Assembly (NCBI GenBank): GCA_009731375.1
Contig: BJOX01000268.1
Location: 115,432-179,431 of the forward strand
Reading direction: 5' to 3'
From: Paulinella micropora
Lineage: Eukaryota > Cercozoa > Imbricatea > Euglyphida
Length of the DNA stretch: 64,000 nucleotides
Translations under genes and position numbers: made by a program
Shown here: positions 20,906-30,986 of the stretch, piece after piece
Numbering within the stretch: position 1 is the first letter of the stretch
How the letters are laid out: each line of letters starts with the position of its first letter
The notes under the pieces: generated by a model
Seen by the model: only the letters and a program-made list of their open reading frames with translations
Told to the model about the DNA's origin: nothing
The model's database searches: none

Positions 20906-22029
20906 CACACACACACACACAAACAGACAGACAAACAGACAGACACAGAGGCAGAGAGAGAGAAAGGGGGGGGGGGGGGGGGNNNNNNNNNNNNNNNNNN
21001 NNNNNNNNNNNNNNNNNNNNNNNNNNNNNNNNNNNNNNNNNNNNNNNNNNNNNNNNNNNNNNNNNNNNNNNNNNNNNNNNNNNNNNNNNNNNNNNNNNNN
21101 NNNNNNNNNNNNNNNNNNNNNNNNNNNNNNNNNNNNNNNNNNNNNNNNNNNNNNNNNNNNNNNNNNNNNNNNNNNNNNNNNNNNNNNNNNNNNNNNNNNN
21201 NNNNNNNNNNNNNNNNNNNNNNNNNNNNNNNNNNNNNNNNNNNNNNNNNNNNNNNNNNNNNNNNNNNNNNNNNNNNNNNNNNNNNNNNNNNNNNNNNNNN
21301 NNNNNNNNNNNNNNNNNNNNNNNNNNNNNNNNNNNNNNNNNNNNNNNNNNNNNNNNNNNNNNNNNNNNNNNNNNNNNNNNNNNNNNNNNNNNNNNNNGGG
21401 GGGGGGGGGGGGGGGGGGGGGGGGGCTGCTGCACGCGTGAGGGGTGCATACATACGCGCAGACATATTTACATGCATTCATACATACATACATACATACA
21501 TGCATACATACATACATACATACAGACATACGTACGTACGTACGTACGTACGTACGTACGGTACGCACGTACATACATACATACATACATATATACATAC
21601 ATACATACATACATACATACATAAAAATACATACATACATACATACATACATACATACATACATACATACATACATACGTACGTACGTATCATACCATAC
21701 CATACCATTACCATTACCATTACCATTACCATACCATACCATACCATACCATACCATACCATTACCATTACCATTACCATTACCATCACCATCACCATCA
21801 CCACCACCACCACACCACACCATACCACACCACACCACACCCTACCACACCACACCGTACCGTACCACACCGTACCGTACCATACCATACCATACCATAC
21901 GTGCATACGCAAAGACACGTACGCACAAACCTCTTCATGTTCTGCATTGAATTGCAGTACTTTGGCCTGGACATCCCCGAGTGTCCCATCTGCTCCAACT
22001 CGCTGGGCAGTGAGGTGCCCAACTTCTAA
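19269..22029 (+). CDS. 3' exons of an unidentified host gene ending in a C-x2-H / C-x2-C motif
   Basis: Four exons join in phase: 19269-19294 (26 nt, CCGTCAG before, GTGAGA after), 20080-20121 (42 nt, GTGATAG before, GTGCCT after), 20673-20698 (26 nt, CGGCAG before, GTGAGA after) and 21958-22029 (72 nt, TTGCAG before, stop TAA). They encode RDLLPMFT, then MGVENPFTDGKGN, then WFCTVHEK, then YFGLDIPECPIC and SNSLGSEVPNF-stop. The CTVH and CPIC pairs could form one zinc site. I do not recognise the family, and upstream exons were not found. The introns are GA and CATA arrays plus a gap (20983-21397). Matching phases at three joins and balanced codons support a real gene; B2 has a weaker donor. 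Confidence 0.6.
20139..20510. repeat. (CATA)n microsatellite
   Basis: CATA tetranucleotides with CGTA, CATG and TATA variants, within an intron of the gene at 19269-22029. Confidence 0.95.
20700..21903. repeat. (GA)n, poly-G, 415-N gap, poly-G, (CATA)n and (CCATA/CCATTA/CCAC)n arrays
   Basis: GA to 20965, G run to 20982, Ns 20983-21397, G run to 21425, CATA from 21469 to 21690, then a cascade CCATA, CCATTA, CCATCA, CCACCA, CCACA, CCGTA to 21903. Confidence 0.95.
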
Positions 22030-23263
22030 CCGCCCCACTCTGCTGGCTGGGTCATAAACGATGGCTCATGCTACACTAACCCTGAAAACCGAATTTCAGG
22101 AATGATGCACAAACAAGCCTAATCTATGCCCTGCGCCCTGAGCAGGCAGCTGGTCGCGGACGGCAAGTAAGATTTCTATGTTAGACATTATTGCAAACGA
22201 CGTTCAAGTGGAAAAATCGCCCGATATTGATCTCAGCTTCCTTCATCGATAGTAACGCTACGATGATTCTCAAGGCATCATTTCAAAGTTCGAAATAAAG
22301 GCTTTGAAATGACGCGCTCGGCATTTTCGTATCTCAAGTATTGATCGAGAAAAGTCGGTTCAAAATGACATATTTTGCTACCTGAAGGTCATCAGTAATG
22401 TTAAGTGATGACAGACAAGTGGCAAAATCACCTATTTGTGAACTCATTCTTCTAGCTCATACTTGAGACGAAAATAGCTCAGCACGTTATTTGTTTAACT
22501 GTTAGCTCTTGCCCTGAGCTTTCGATTTTCCCATGATTTTCAGCATTGTCAAATCACTACAATTGATGGAGAACGCTGCGATCACAGTTGGGTGGTTATG
22601 CTGCATGACTGTTGTGTGTTTTCTGAGCCTGGTCGGTTCGCCTGAGGAGTGGACCTTGATCAAGCGAGCCCAGGAAACACTGCTAGTTTGTGAGCTTTGA
22701 CCTGTCGAACAGAGTGGTGTCAATACTACCTGGATCTTAGTTCAAGTTGGCTATCCTGAATCATTTCATAATATTAATAAATAAGCCTATCATACGGTAC
22801 TGTTGGATACAGGCTGTGTCTAGCAACTGAACCAAAACGTTGCTCGTCCTGACTAATACTGACTGAACTGAGCACTGGATCGGGGCCCCTGGTTTGGGAG
22901 TCGTTACAGCGGTCCGTTCCTAAATTTTAATTGATATGCATTATTAAGCTTAATATTAATAATACCGCTATAATATTTATATTTCTTCGTCACAGTAATA
23001 GTAATATATTACTATTTATGCGAAAGTTCAATCAGTACTATGATTCAACTAATATAGTATGATGTTAGAACTAACTTTTAATCTTATTAATAGTATTAAT
23101 AACAGCGGACTCACTTGAACGGCCGTATCGGACTCTGAGCCTCCGTATCGGACTCTGAGCCTCCGTAACAGTCAGTAACTGTATCGGTAGAGCCATTACA
23201 CTTAGATCCATATGTAGTTAGCTCAGTGCCCACTGAGTCAAAAAGCTAACATTAACATTGTCA
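22030..23263. other. non-coding region with diverged dispersed repeats
   Basis: 22205-22360 and 22410-22590 are diverged copies of the repeat at 4107-4300. At 23123-23162 the 20-mer CCGTATCGGACTCTGAGCCT is repeated twice in tandem. No gene is supported. Confidence 0.55.
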
Positions 23264-23581
23264 TGGTGATACCATTTTTGTCTGTTACAATCAAAAGATA
23301 TTGTTTATTGATAGCCGGGGTATTCGTCCTTCCAAATCCAAAGCACTCTGAAAATAACCTAATCTTCCTCCTCCACAGAGAGAGGAAACCAGTATGGCGG
23401 AAAATGTAGGAGACTGTCAGAGCCAAGCAACAAAAAGGAAACAGACAGGCATTTCCCATGTGTCCCCGCTAACGATAATATTAAACGGCTTAAAAAAGTA
23501 GTACCGGTCATGAATCGTAATATTATCGTTTTCAACCGGCTCAAAAGTATATAAATAAAAACGGATATAACTACATCTTAA

Positions 23582-26442
23582 CCCTTAACCGGTTTGCCAC
23601 TTTTGGGGATCTAAAGCCACGTTTGGGGATCCGACCCAATTTCAAGTTTTTTATCCCTATTTGTGGTTTTTGACAGTTATATTATTAAATTTAATTGAAT
23701 TAAACCCGGTGGAAGCTAATTGTGTAAAAAAACCGTTCTTTAATAACTAATAAAACCTTGACAATCATTGTCACAACGGCTGCCTCTTACATTTCCCAGA
23801 TGGAACGAAATGATTGACTGTGTGCCACGGAAAACATTCTCCAGTTCGGCAAAAAAAATAGCGACAATCGCTGCAATAAGCACTGGTACGCTTGCGGATT
23901 CCATTACTAGCACACACCGCACAACAAACCGAGTTCTGCTTACCCGCGCCGCGCTTACCATCACTCGCCTCGTTTGTAAGACTTACCAAATAGCCAGGGC
24001 ATATCACACGCTTGCCCCTCGCTGCGCTCCTAGAACCTCCAAAAGCCCCGCATAAGACACCAAACCCTCAATAAGTTCCTTGAGCATGTCTTTGCGTGTT
24101 TTTTCTTCATGAAACTGTTTGTAGATGATAGTTGTGTTTGTAACCGCAACATCTAACAAACCCGCAAATAACTTGAACCAAGGCTTGTTGAATCTTACCG
24201 CCTTCTCAACTCCGTAACGAAGTCGTAACTGATCGCCTGTATCAACGCCGCCCATGTGCTGAGTGTATGTCTTGCAAATTTCAAAACAATTCACTGGAAC
24301 CGTAGCTCCACCCCCCCCATGCAGCCTCCTTTCGACGTGGCTCATGGTACCCCCCAACACAGTTGACAAAAAATAAACCACCTGGGTGTCTTTCCAAGCA
24401 ACAGCATGCATAGTGACTCCGTTATGACTCCAAGTGGCCATTGCGGACGTGCCCCGGTCACTATTCTTCTTGACTTCGTCCAGTAGCTCCTTTGCCGCCC
24501 TCAGCCTGGGTTTGACAACAGTGCCAATGCAGTTGATGCCCCTCTTTAGGACACAGTCAAAAAACAACTGCAGCCCTGTGTAAAACCTATCTAAAGCGAT
24601 GATCCTGCCGCTTTGGTCGATGCCGGCTAGGTCTAAAAGCTTCATAACAACTGCATACGTCATTCCGTGCCCAGAATCGTCCTGCACCGTTCCCTCACCC
24701 TCATAACAAAGCAGCGTATAAAAATAGCCTGTTACTGAACAGCACAGAGCAAACAGTTTGAATCCCCATTTGATGGGTTTTTTCGGTAAGTATTGCCTGA
24801 GGTAGGTACGCCCTTTAAAAGGGATCATTCCCTCGTCGATTGACACCCACTGACCCAATTCCCACAGCCTAGGAAAATTTTCTTGTATAATCTCAATAAA
24901 GACTCGAACATTGAAAAGTTTGTCATACTGAGGGGAGTCACGAGGAGCTGCCAGACGGGGGTCAGTGAGATGAAAATAACGTTTGATATTCTGATACCTC
25001 ACGTACCCCATGATGCTTGCAAGGTCTGGCCACTGCCAGAAGTCTGACACAGCGCCAATCCAATAATCTGTTTCAGCAGGCAACCCCATCACCCCCATCA
25101 TTATAAGGATCGCCAAAAATGAAAGTATGTCAGATAGTGTCACGGGTACCCAAGGCCGCTGACGCTCTGAGGGGTTGAGATTACGTTTCCAGGTTGCATA
25201 CTTGTTGGTGTTTCTTGTGACATTCTGCCAGAATTGCGTGGGTAAGAACATAAAGAAAATATCCACCATACTGAGGAGGTCGGGGGAACGCACAGAAAGT
25301 GATGCCCTGGACTGCCCTTCGAATGCCGGCAGCACACGAGGAGGTGCAACACCCACCTTCCATTCTTTGACATCTTTGAACTCACTGGCAGGTAGGCTAT
25401 CGCCTTCGTCAATCTCTAGTGCCGGATCCTCCTCCTCGTCTTCACCAGACCCCTCATCTTCTTCGACATCATCGTCACTGACAAGTGAGTCGCTGGGATG
25501 AGGGGCTCGTTTGTTGTCCATATCTCCTTCTTTTTGATCCTCTTCATCGATTGAACTACCCGACTCATCCCCCGACTCTGGCGGTCTGTTGGAAAACAGT
25601 ACAGTAAGGAATACTGACAGCCAACGCCGATGCATGTATGGAAGTACAGAAATCTACTATACTTCCAGCATCGTCCTTGGCCGACAACAAAACAGAAGCA
25701 AATTGCACAAAATAGCTGAAACCAGGTAGGGATAGGTACACATAGTCATCGTCATCAGGGTCGCTGGGTATCAAGCCGTCCTCACTGCAAACACGCAGAG
25801 AAACCATTCGACATCACAAGAAAAATTCGAGGTTCAAGAAAAACAAGTCTACCCAGCATTTATTGCATTTTTGGCATCTCCGTCGATTTCCTGGCCTTGC
25901 CCAAGTATGCCGTTATCGGCAGAGCCACTCCCTTCAATTCTGTATTTGATAATCTCCGAAGCAATCATCATGGAATCGTCTTCATCCTCCGCATCCCACT
26001 TCATCCAAAACTTGTCTTTTGTACGACCATACTGTCGAGAAACAGTACCCTCAATCTCCCTCGTCTTCCAGTCATCAGGCCATTTTTGTTTGGCATAAGC
26101 CTCACCAAATTCCCTGACCGGAAGACGCACACGGACTGTGAGAAGCTCTTGGTGCGCAGACATGATGTTGAAAAAAAAAAAAAAGGTCCCCGCCACGTAA
26201 AAAAAGGCAACGAAAATTCGTGAAAAAAAGTGGTTGGTGCCTGGTTTCAGTTTCATATTTAAGTCACTTCTAGAAAAGCTATGACATTCTGGTTTTCACA
26301 GATAGCTTCCCCAACACGTAAATATTAAATTTGCAGCGTAGTACAACTTGTTTCGATTGGTATTTATGTTTTTATTCAACTCAAAAATTCAAACCACTTT
26401 TGGGGATTGAAGCCACTTTTGGGGATTGAAACCGGTTAAGGG
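23582..26442 (-). mobile_element. piggyBac-superfamily DNA transposon, 2861 bp, TTAA-flanked
   Basis: The ends are perfect 14-bp inverted repeats, CCCTTAACCGGTTT and AAACCGGTTAAGGG, flanked by TTAA on both sides. Just inside both ends lie pairs of a direct motif, GCCAC(T/G)TTTGGGGAT: two at the left (23595-23631) and two at the right (26393-26428), all in the same orientation, likely transposase binding sites. The matching empty TTAA is at 42329-42332 in the other LTR. It encodes one transposase on the minus strand. Confidence 0.95.
23771..26163 (-). CDS. piggyBac transposase (DDE_Tnp_1_7) with N-terminal acidic region and C-terminal Cys-rich domain
   Basis: The main open frame, 25635-24004, holds the RNase-H-like catalytic core: VSIDEGMIPFKGR, then IIALDRFYTGLQLF, then HMGGVDTGDQL, which carry the Asp residues of the piggyBac family. 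It is preceded by an Asp/Glu-rich stretch. The C-terminal Cys-rich domain (CCAVC, CSDCRYFFC, GECFPWH) lies in a different frame at 24007-23771, so one frameshift separates it from the core. An N-terminal exon from ATG 26163 to 25853 (RLPVREFGEAY, SEIIKY) is probably spliced to 25784-25723 and then near 25585, since GTAGAC, TTTGCAG and CCAACAG signals are present, although the last join does not fit in phase. The family is certain; the splice model is tentative. Confidence 0.85.
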
Positions 26443-26523
26443 TTAAAGAGATATAGCTCTTCTGTACATCACTGTGTATAGGGGTATAAGAAAAGGACGC
26501 ATATTCACCTATCTGCGCCTACA

Positions 26524-26537
26524 ATCCCCCCTCCCCG
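26524..26537 (-). promoter_or_regulatory. polypurine tract of the gypsy element
   Basis: On the minus strand CGGGGAGGGGGGAT directly precedes the LTR start TGTAGGCG, as expected for the plus-strand primer. Confidence 0.8.
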
Positions 26538-27507
26538 TCTTATACGGGAACCGTAGTAAATAGGGGTAGATTGGTAAATATCTGCAAATGAGAGCGTACT
26601 TTCCGGGTCTGTTTTCTCATGGGTGATCAACTCCTGTGGAGGCAACCCATTGAGCAGCTTGAGTGACCGCGCAGTTTTGCTCTTCATCACCGTTGTACGT
26701 CCGGTACTTACAAAATACAAATTTGAGTTTGGAGATTTTCGAGTTCAAATTTGAATTTGAATTTTGAACTATCTCCTCCCCCTTCTATGGCGATCTGCCA
26801 TAGACGTACAACGGTGTAGACATATTGCAGTCCAAACCCGTCCTTCGCCGTTTCCTTTCACCATGTTTGCTAGGGTCTGTGACCCTCATGTGCTAGCCCC
26901 GTTGAAACTTCGCGAGATTCAACTGCATCAGCATGTGAAAACAGCTCTGGTCCCTGGACTCTCTCGTTGAAACGGAGTCCAACAGTCGTACTGCGCCCGA
27001 CCCTGTCTTAACCGACTAGATCGGCAGAAGTACCACTAGCAGCGCTCTAAGGATCTGTGATCCGGGCAGTGCTGGAGAATATGCATCCGTGCTGAAGCAT
27101 ACTTTCAAGCACTTGCAGAGTTTCCTTAAGGATCTGAGATCCCGAGAATTACTGGGCAATTTGTATCTAATCTGAGACAGATCCCCGAGCAACTCCGAGG
27201 TTCCGCGTCCCCATCACCAGTCTTGTCCCTATTCCATCCGGGCGGATCTATGATCCCGAGAATACAGGGGGGCACTGATCTCCAATGTTCAGTCCCTCCA
27301 TGCATCCTCGTCCATTGTAGGAATGAACGGGCGCTATGCCAGTGTCCGAGGTGCCGTTGGCTTGCTATGTGATATTTGTTTGGTTTGGTTGTCTGCAGAC
27401 ATTTTTCTTCTTATTGCCACTCGACAAGTGTCTACTTCGCTGTGGCGAAGGTAGAAGTGTCTAAGACATATACAACCCAGTATCTGGGTCTCAAAACGCG
27501 TCTATGC
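26538..27507 (-). other. gypsy 3' untranslated region with hairpins
   Basis: No ORF is supported. TCTATGGC-GATCT-GCCATAGA forms a hairpin near 26786, and the 13-mer CACCGTTGTACGT (about 26690) is inverted about 110 bp downstream (ACGTACAACGGTG). Three GGATC-NNN-GATCC hairpins lie at 27051, 27130 and 27244, the latter two followed by CGAGAAT. Confidence 0.55.
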
Positions 27508-30182
27508 TTAATCGTCGAAGCATTCTTGCTCGAGGGAGTTTATGAACTCCTCTTCGCTAGACGGCGGGGATGGTGGTTGCCACCTCCATGTCACTGCGGG
27601 TTGGTCTTCCGCTGGCAGGTCTAATTCCTGGTCTAGGCCGTCTTTCAAAGCCTTTGCTTCCGACCAGGTCAAGTCTTCTCCGACTACCGAGTGCTGTGGC
27701 GCTATATACCTCATGACTGGGGCGAAGCGGTCCATAAGCTTCCCCAGCTGGTATTCATACTGTTGTCGCCAGTATGGCCACTCATGACGGTAGTGGTAGA
27801 TGTAATCCAACCTCTGAGTTATCCTATGCCATCGAAACTCGTCAGATTGGATGACTCGGTCCCAACCCAGTACGTCCTGCGCCCTGAACCGTTCAACCCA
27901 TTGCTCGAAGCCTCTTACGCGGCCCCGATAGGTGTTCGGAACGTTCTCGTCAGGATCGTCTAACTGGTTGGCTATGCGGGATGTCTTCGGATCGATGCTC
28001 ATTGTTAACTGCCGGTGTATCATCCGCAGCCACAAGAGTCGATGTTCATATTGAAACCGTATGTAATACTGCTGTCGTATCCGAGCCGCACCTCGGAAAC
28101 GTTCAGGTATTCTGCGTCGTATGCCTCGCGGCCTACACAGGGAGGAGAGGCTTGGGTATGCCTAGGACCTGCCTATAGTACGCGAGCACACTGTCTTCAA
28201 CCCCGAGGTCCCATGGTTGGTCATACTTGCTCCGAAGGTAATAGGCCCTGTAAGCCTTGACCTCTTCGGGCAGTGGGATATTCGAAAGTTCGAGCAGTCT
28301 GTAGTAAGTATTGATATCTTCCTGCGACCACTGCAACTTTCTGAGCTGGTATGGCTCAAGCAGCTCTCTCGGCTGTTTCAGAATGCTGTAGAACCGGAGT
28401 GCGTGTTTTCGCTGATATTCCTCCAATCCCACCCATCCTTGCAGCGACTTGGCTTGCTCGAACAAGTGTTTCGTGCTTTAATCTTTCCTCGTCCATCCGT
28501 CTATACGGAACGATCCCCGGCAACGGGGTATCGAGATGTCTCCATGTGCGTAACCCCGCTTCCGGGTTGAACACCGGCAGCGACCGCACGCATGACTTCA
28601 ACTCGACATCACCGTTGTAGGCGTGATCTGGGCACCGATGTGGCCCATATCTCTCCGGCGACATGTACGCTCTTTTCGGGAGGTTCCATATCCGAGAGCA
28701 CCTCGGGTATACCCCTCCGCGTTTCTTTTCCGCTTCGCATTGTACCCGCAGGACATTGTCCTGTTCGGTGGGTATATACCTTGCGGATGCATTAAACGTC
28801 GGAAAGCCCCGCTCATCGCATTCGGGTGGTGGTGGTGGCGGCAGGTTAACCTTGCGAGGGTTTGCCTCAAACAAGTGCGGGTCTGGGACCCAATTGACCT
28901 GGTTGCCCACCAACCGCATCCGATATGGTTCCTTAGACGGTGTGAACGGGAACGTTCGTTCATTCGTGGTATGCGCGAGCGCCGGGCATTGTAGCCTCAG
29001 CCTGCGCTCCGCATCTGTGATATCAGGGTAAGGTGGGTAGATTCGGTGTAGTCTACGCGACTTTGGGTCGTACGCGTAACGCACCGGTATCTCATACTCC
29101 TCCCTTTCCTGTTCTAAGTTCTGAAAAAGATGCAAGCTCATTCCCCGCAACATTACCTCCGTGTTGATGCGGTATGGCCTATGCACCCCGGGTGCTACAA
29201 CCCTGTATGCCCTCTGCGGTACCGGGCCCCGTTCCGAATATACGTATATCGGTCGGTCAATCGGTCCGTATACTCCGAATATGTCGTCGGAGGCATGGAA
29301 GTATGCAATGAACACTTCGTCCCGGCCCCAATGTGCCGTTGGCTCAGGTGGCGGGCAGCGGTGGTGCTGATACGCCAGATCCGTGGGCCGTGGCTGGTCA
29401 TCAGACCGCTTTGCTTCGGGCGGGTTCAGTTTGTCACTGTAAGCGTCGGGCTTGAGCCTGTCCTCATTGCCGACCTGCTTCCAATATCGCAATCGGGCTT
29501 CCTCCCTATCCTCCTCTGGTGTGAGGTCCATAGGTCGGCATAGCTCCTCGTTCTCCTCATCCGTTTCCCACTCAAATCCCGTGTGTCGAGGGGTCTTGAG
29601 CCCTTCGGGATTGATTTCCGGGTCGGTTGGCGGAGATGAAGGTGTGTCCTCGGTCGGTGCCTCCCCGTCGTCAGCCGATGACTTCATAGGGGTTGTCAAC
29701 ATCTCCGACTCGACCTCAACTTTCCCCTGTGGGGATGCCGGTGTAGCCACAACACTAGCCTGAGTTGTGCCACCTGAGCGTCGAACGGGTGTGAGCGGTG
29801 TATCAGGCCCGCCAGGGTTGCGTTGTAAGGAGTCACTTCGCTGTGCGCCCTTGTTCGCAAGATTGTTTGCGCCACTGCTCGGAGTGGTCATCGTGTTGCG
29901 GGGTATCCCCTCTGGTGATTGATGTGTATGACCGCACCTGAAGTTGTCTTCCTCAGATGGGTCTGATCCCTCCTGCTGCTTCGCCTCGCGATGTCGGCCC
30001 GCCACCGGGCTAGCCGCCGGGGTCGTCTCCGCCGAACTACTCCGCGTAGATGGATGAGGCTGTTGCCCCGCCCCCGCGATCGCTTGTAATCCTAGGTGTA
30101 CGATAAGTATCACCAGGATTGAAGCTACGCACGCCAGGAGGAATCCCAAGTATTGCTCAACCAGATGTCCGGTGCCAAACAT
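27508..30182 (-). pseudogene. extra ORF downstream of gypsy integrase, with N-terminal membrane segment
   Basis: The frame 30182-28356 (608 codons) begins with a likely signal anchor, QYLGFLLACVASILVILIVH, at residues 10-30. A Ser/Thr/Pro-rich acidic region follows, then a Tyr-, Pro- and Arg-rich half with several Cys (RCSRIWNLP, RCPDHAYNG, ELKSCVRS). The reading seems to continue in another frame at about 28465-28133 (YQRKHALRFYSILKQPREL) and again at 28035-27508 (RLDYIYHYRHEWPYWRQQYE), implying two frameshifts and an original protein near 880 residues. Position after integrase and the membrane anchor resemble an envelope-like ORF, but I see no fusion peptide or known envelope motif. Function unknown. 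Confidence 0.6.
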
Positions 30183-30986
30183 ACACCGCTAGGTGCCTGT
30201 ATAATGTACATGTTAGTGAGTTCGTATGTATATATGTCTATATCTCAGCCCAAGCACAACGAGCAATGTGCGATGTGTGTTTTGTTCTCGTGTCGGTGTT
30301 CGACTGTCTGCTCGTTTCCAAACGCTGGTCAACAGCGCGACGACGCGGGTGCACCCCTGCCCCGGTCACCTTGGCTGCCCGCGTGTTCCGCCCTCGCCGT
30401 ACTGCGCGATTCGCGGCGGTATATAGGGACGTGTTATAATTATTAGTGGAATAGATATGCTTATTTATATAGATAGGGCTGTCGGGTGCCTGAGGCCCCT
30501 TCCATCCAAACAAAGAGCAGACGAGAGCGAGCATAATATCTAAGACACTCTGTGGGGAATAACTTATTATACGCCACTCATGCCATAGCCGCGGGAGGCG
30601 GGTGTGCAACTCGAGAGGAGGTGGGTATAATATGCAATGTCAACCATATTAACGGGCATTGCTGCGCGTTAACATAGCTAACCCGAAGCTATTCCGACCC
30701 CTGGTGGAACACCAACTACTAGCCCATCAAGACACCGGGTCCTTCGGGGCCGTCGCACCTCACGGAGGGTAAGGCAGGGTCTTTTCCCGTGTATCATGTC
30801 ATGTTATGCTCTCTTTCACTATCTCTAAGAAGAACGGACTTAGGTAGTATTTTAACATGTATGGAGTCCAAAGCCGTGTCCCTTTCCTATGGCTAGTTTC
30901 TTACTGTTATTCCCCAGCAATGGTCTTTGGATCTCTCATACTACCCGAAGTAGCTATGTAAGTGAGGTGTCGCACGGCATGCTAGG
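30183..30986 (-). other. spacer between gypsy integrase and extra ORF
   Basis: About 800 bp without a supported ORF; it could carry a splice acceptor or promoter for the downstream ORF, but none is clear. Confidence 0.5.

Larger units (their letters stand above)
23264..26523 (-). repeat. 3' LTR of the gypsy element, interrupted by piggyBac
   Basis: The two parts (26443-26523 and 23264-23581) align with the uninterrupted 5' LTR at 42018-42409; TTAA (23578-23581) is repeated at 26443-26446. Its outer end (near 23264) is less certain by a few bases. Confidence 0.9.

Noticed and set aside
27508-30182. Endogenous animal-virus envelope gene
   Set aside because: It belongs to a Ty3/gypsy element in a protist-like genome and shows no viral envelope motif beyond an N-terminal hydrophobic anchor.
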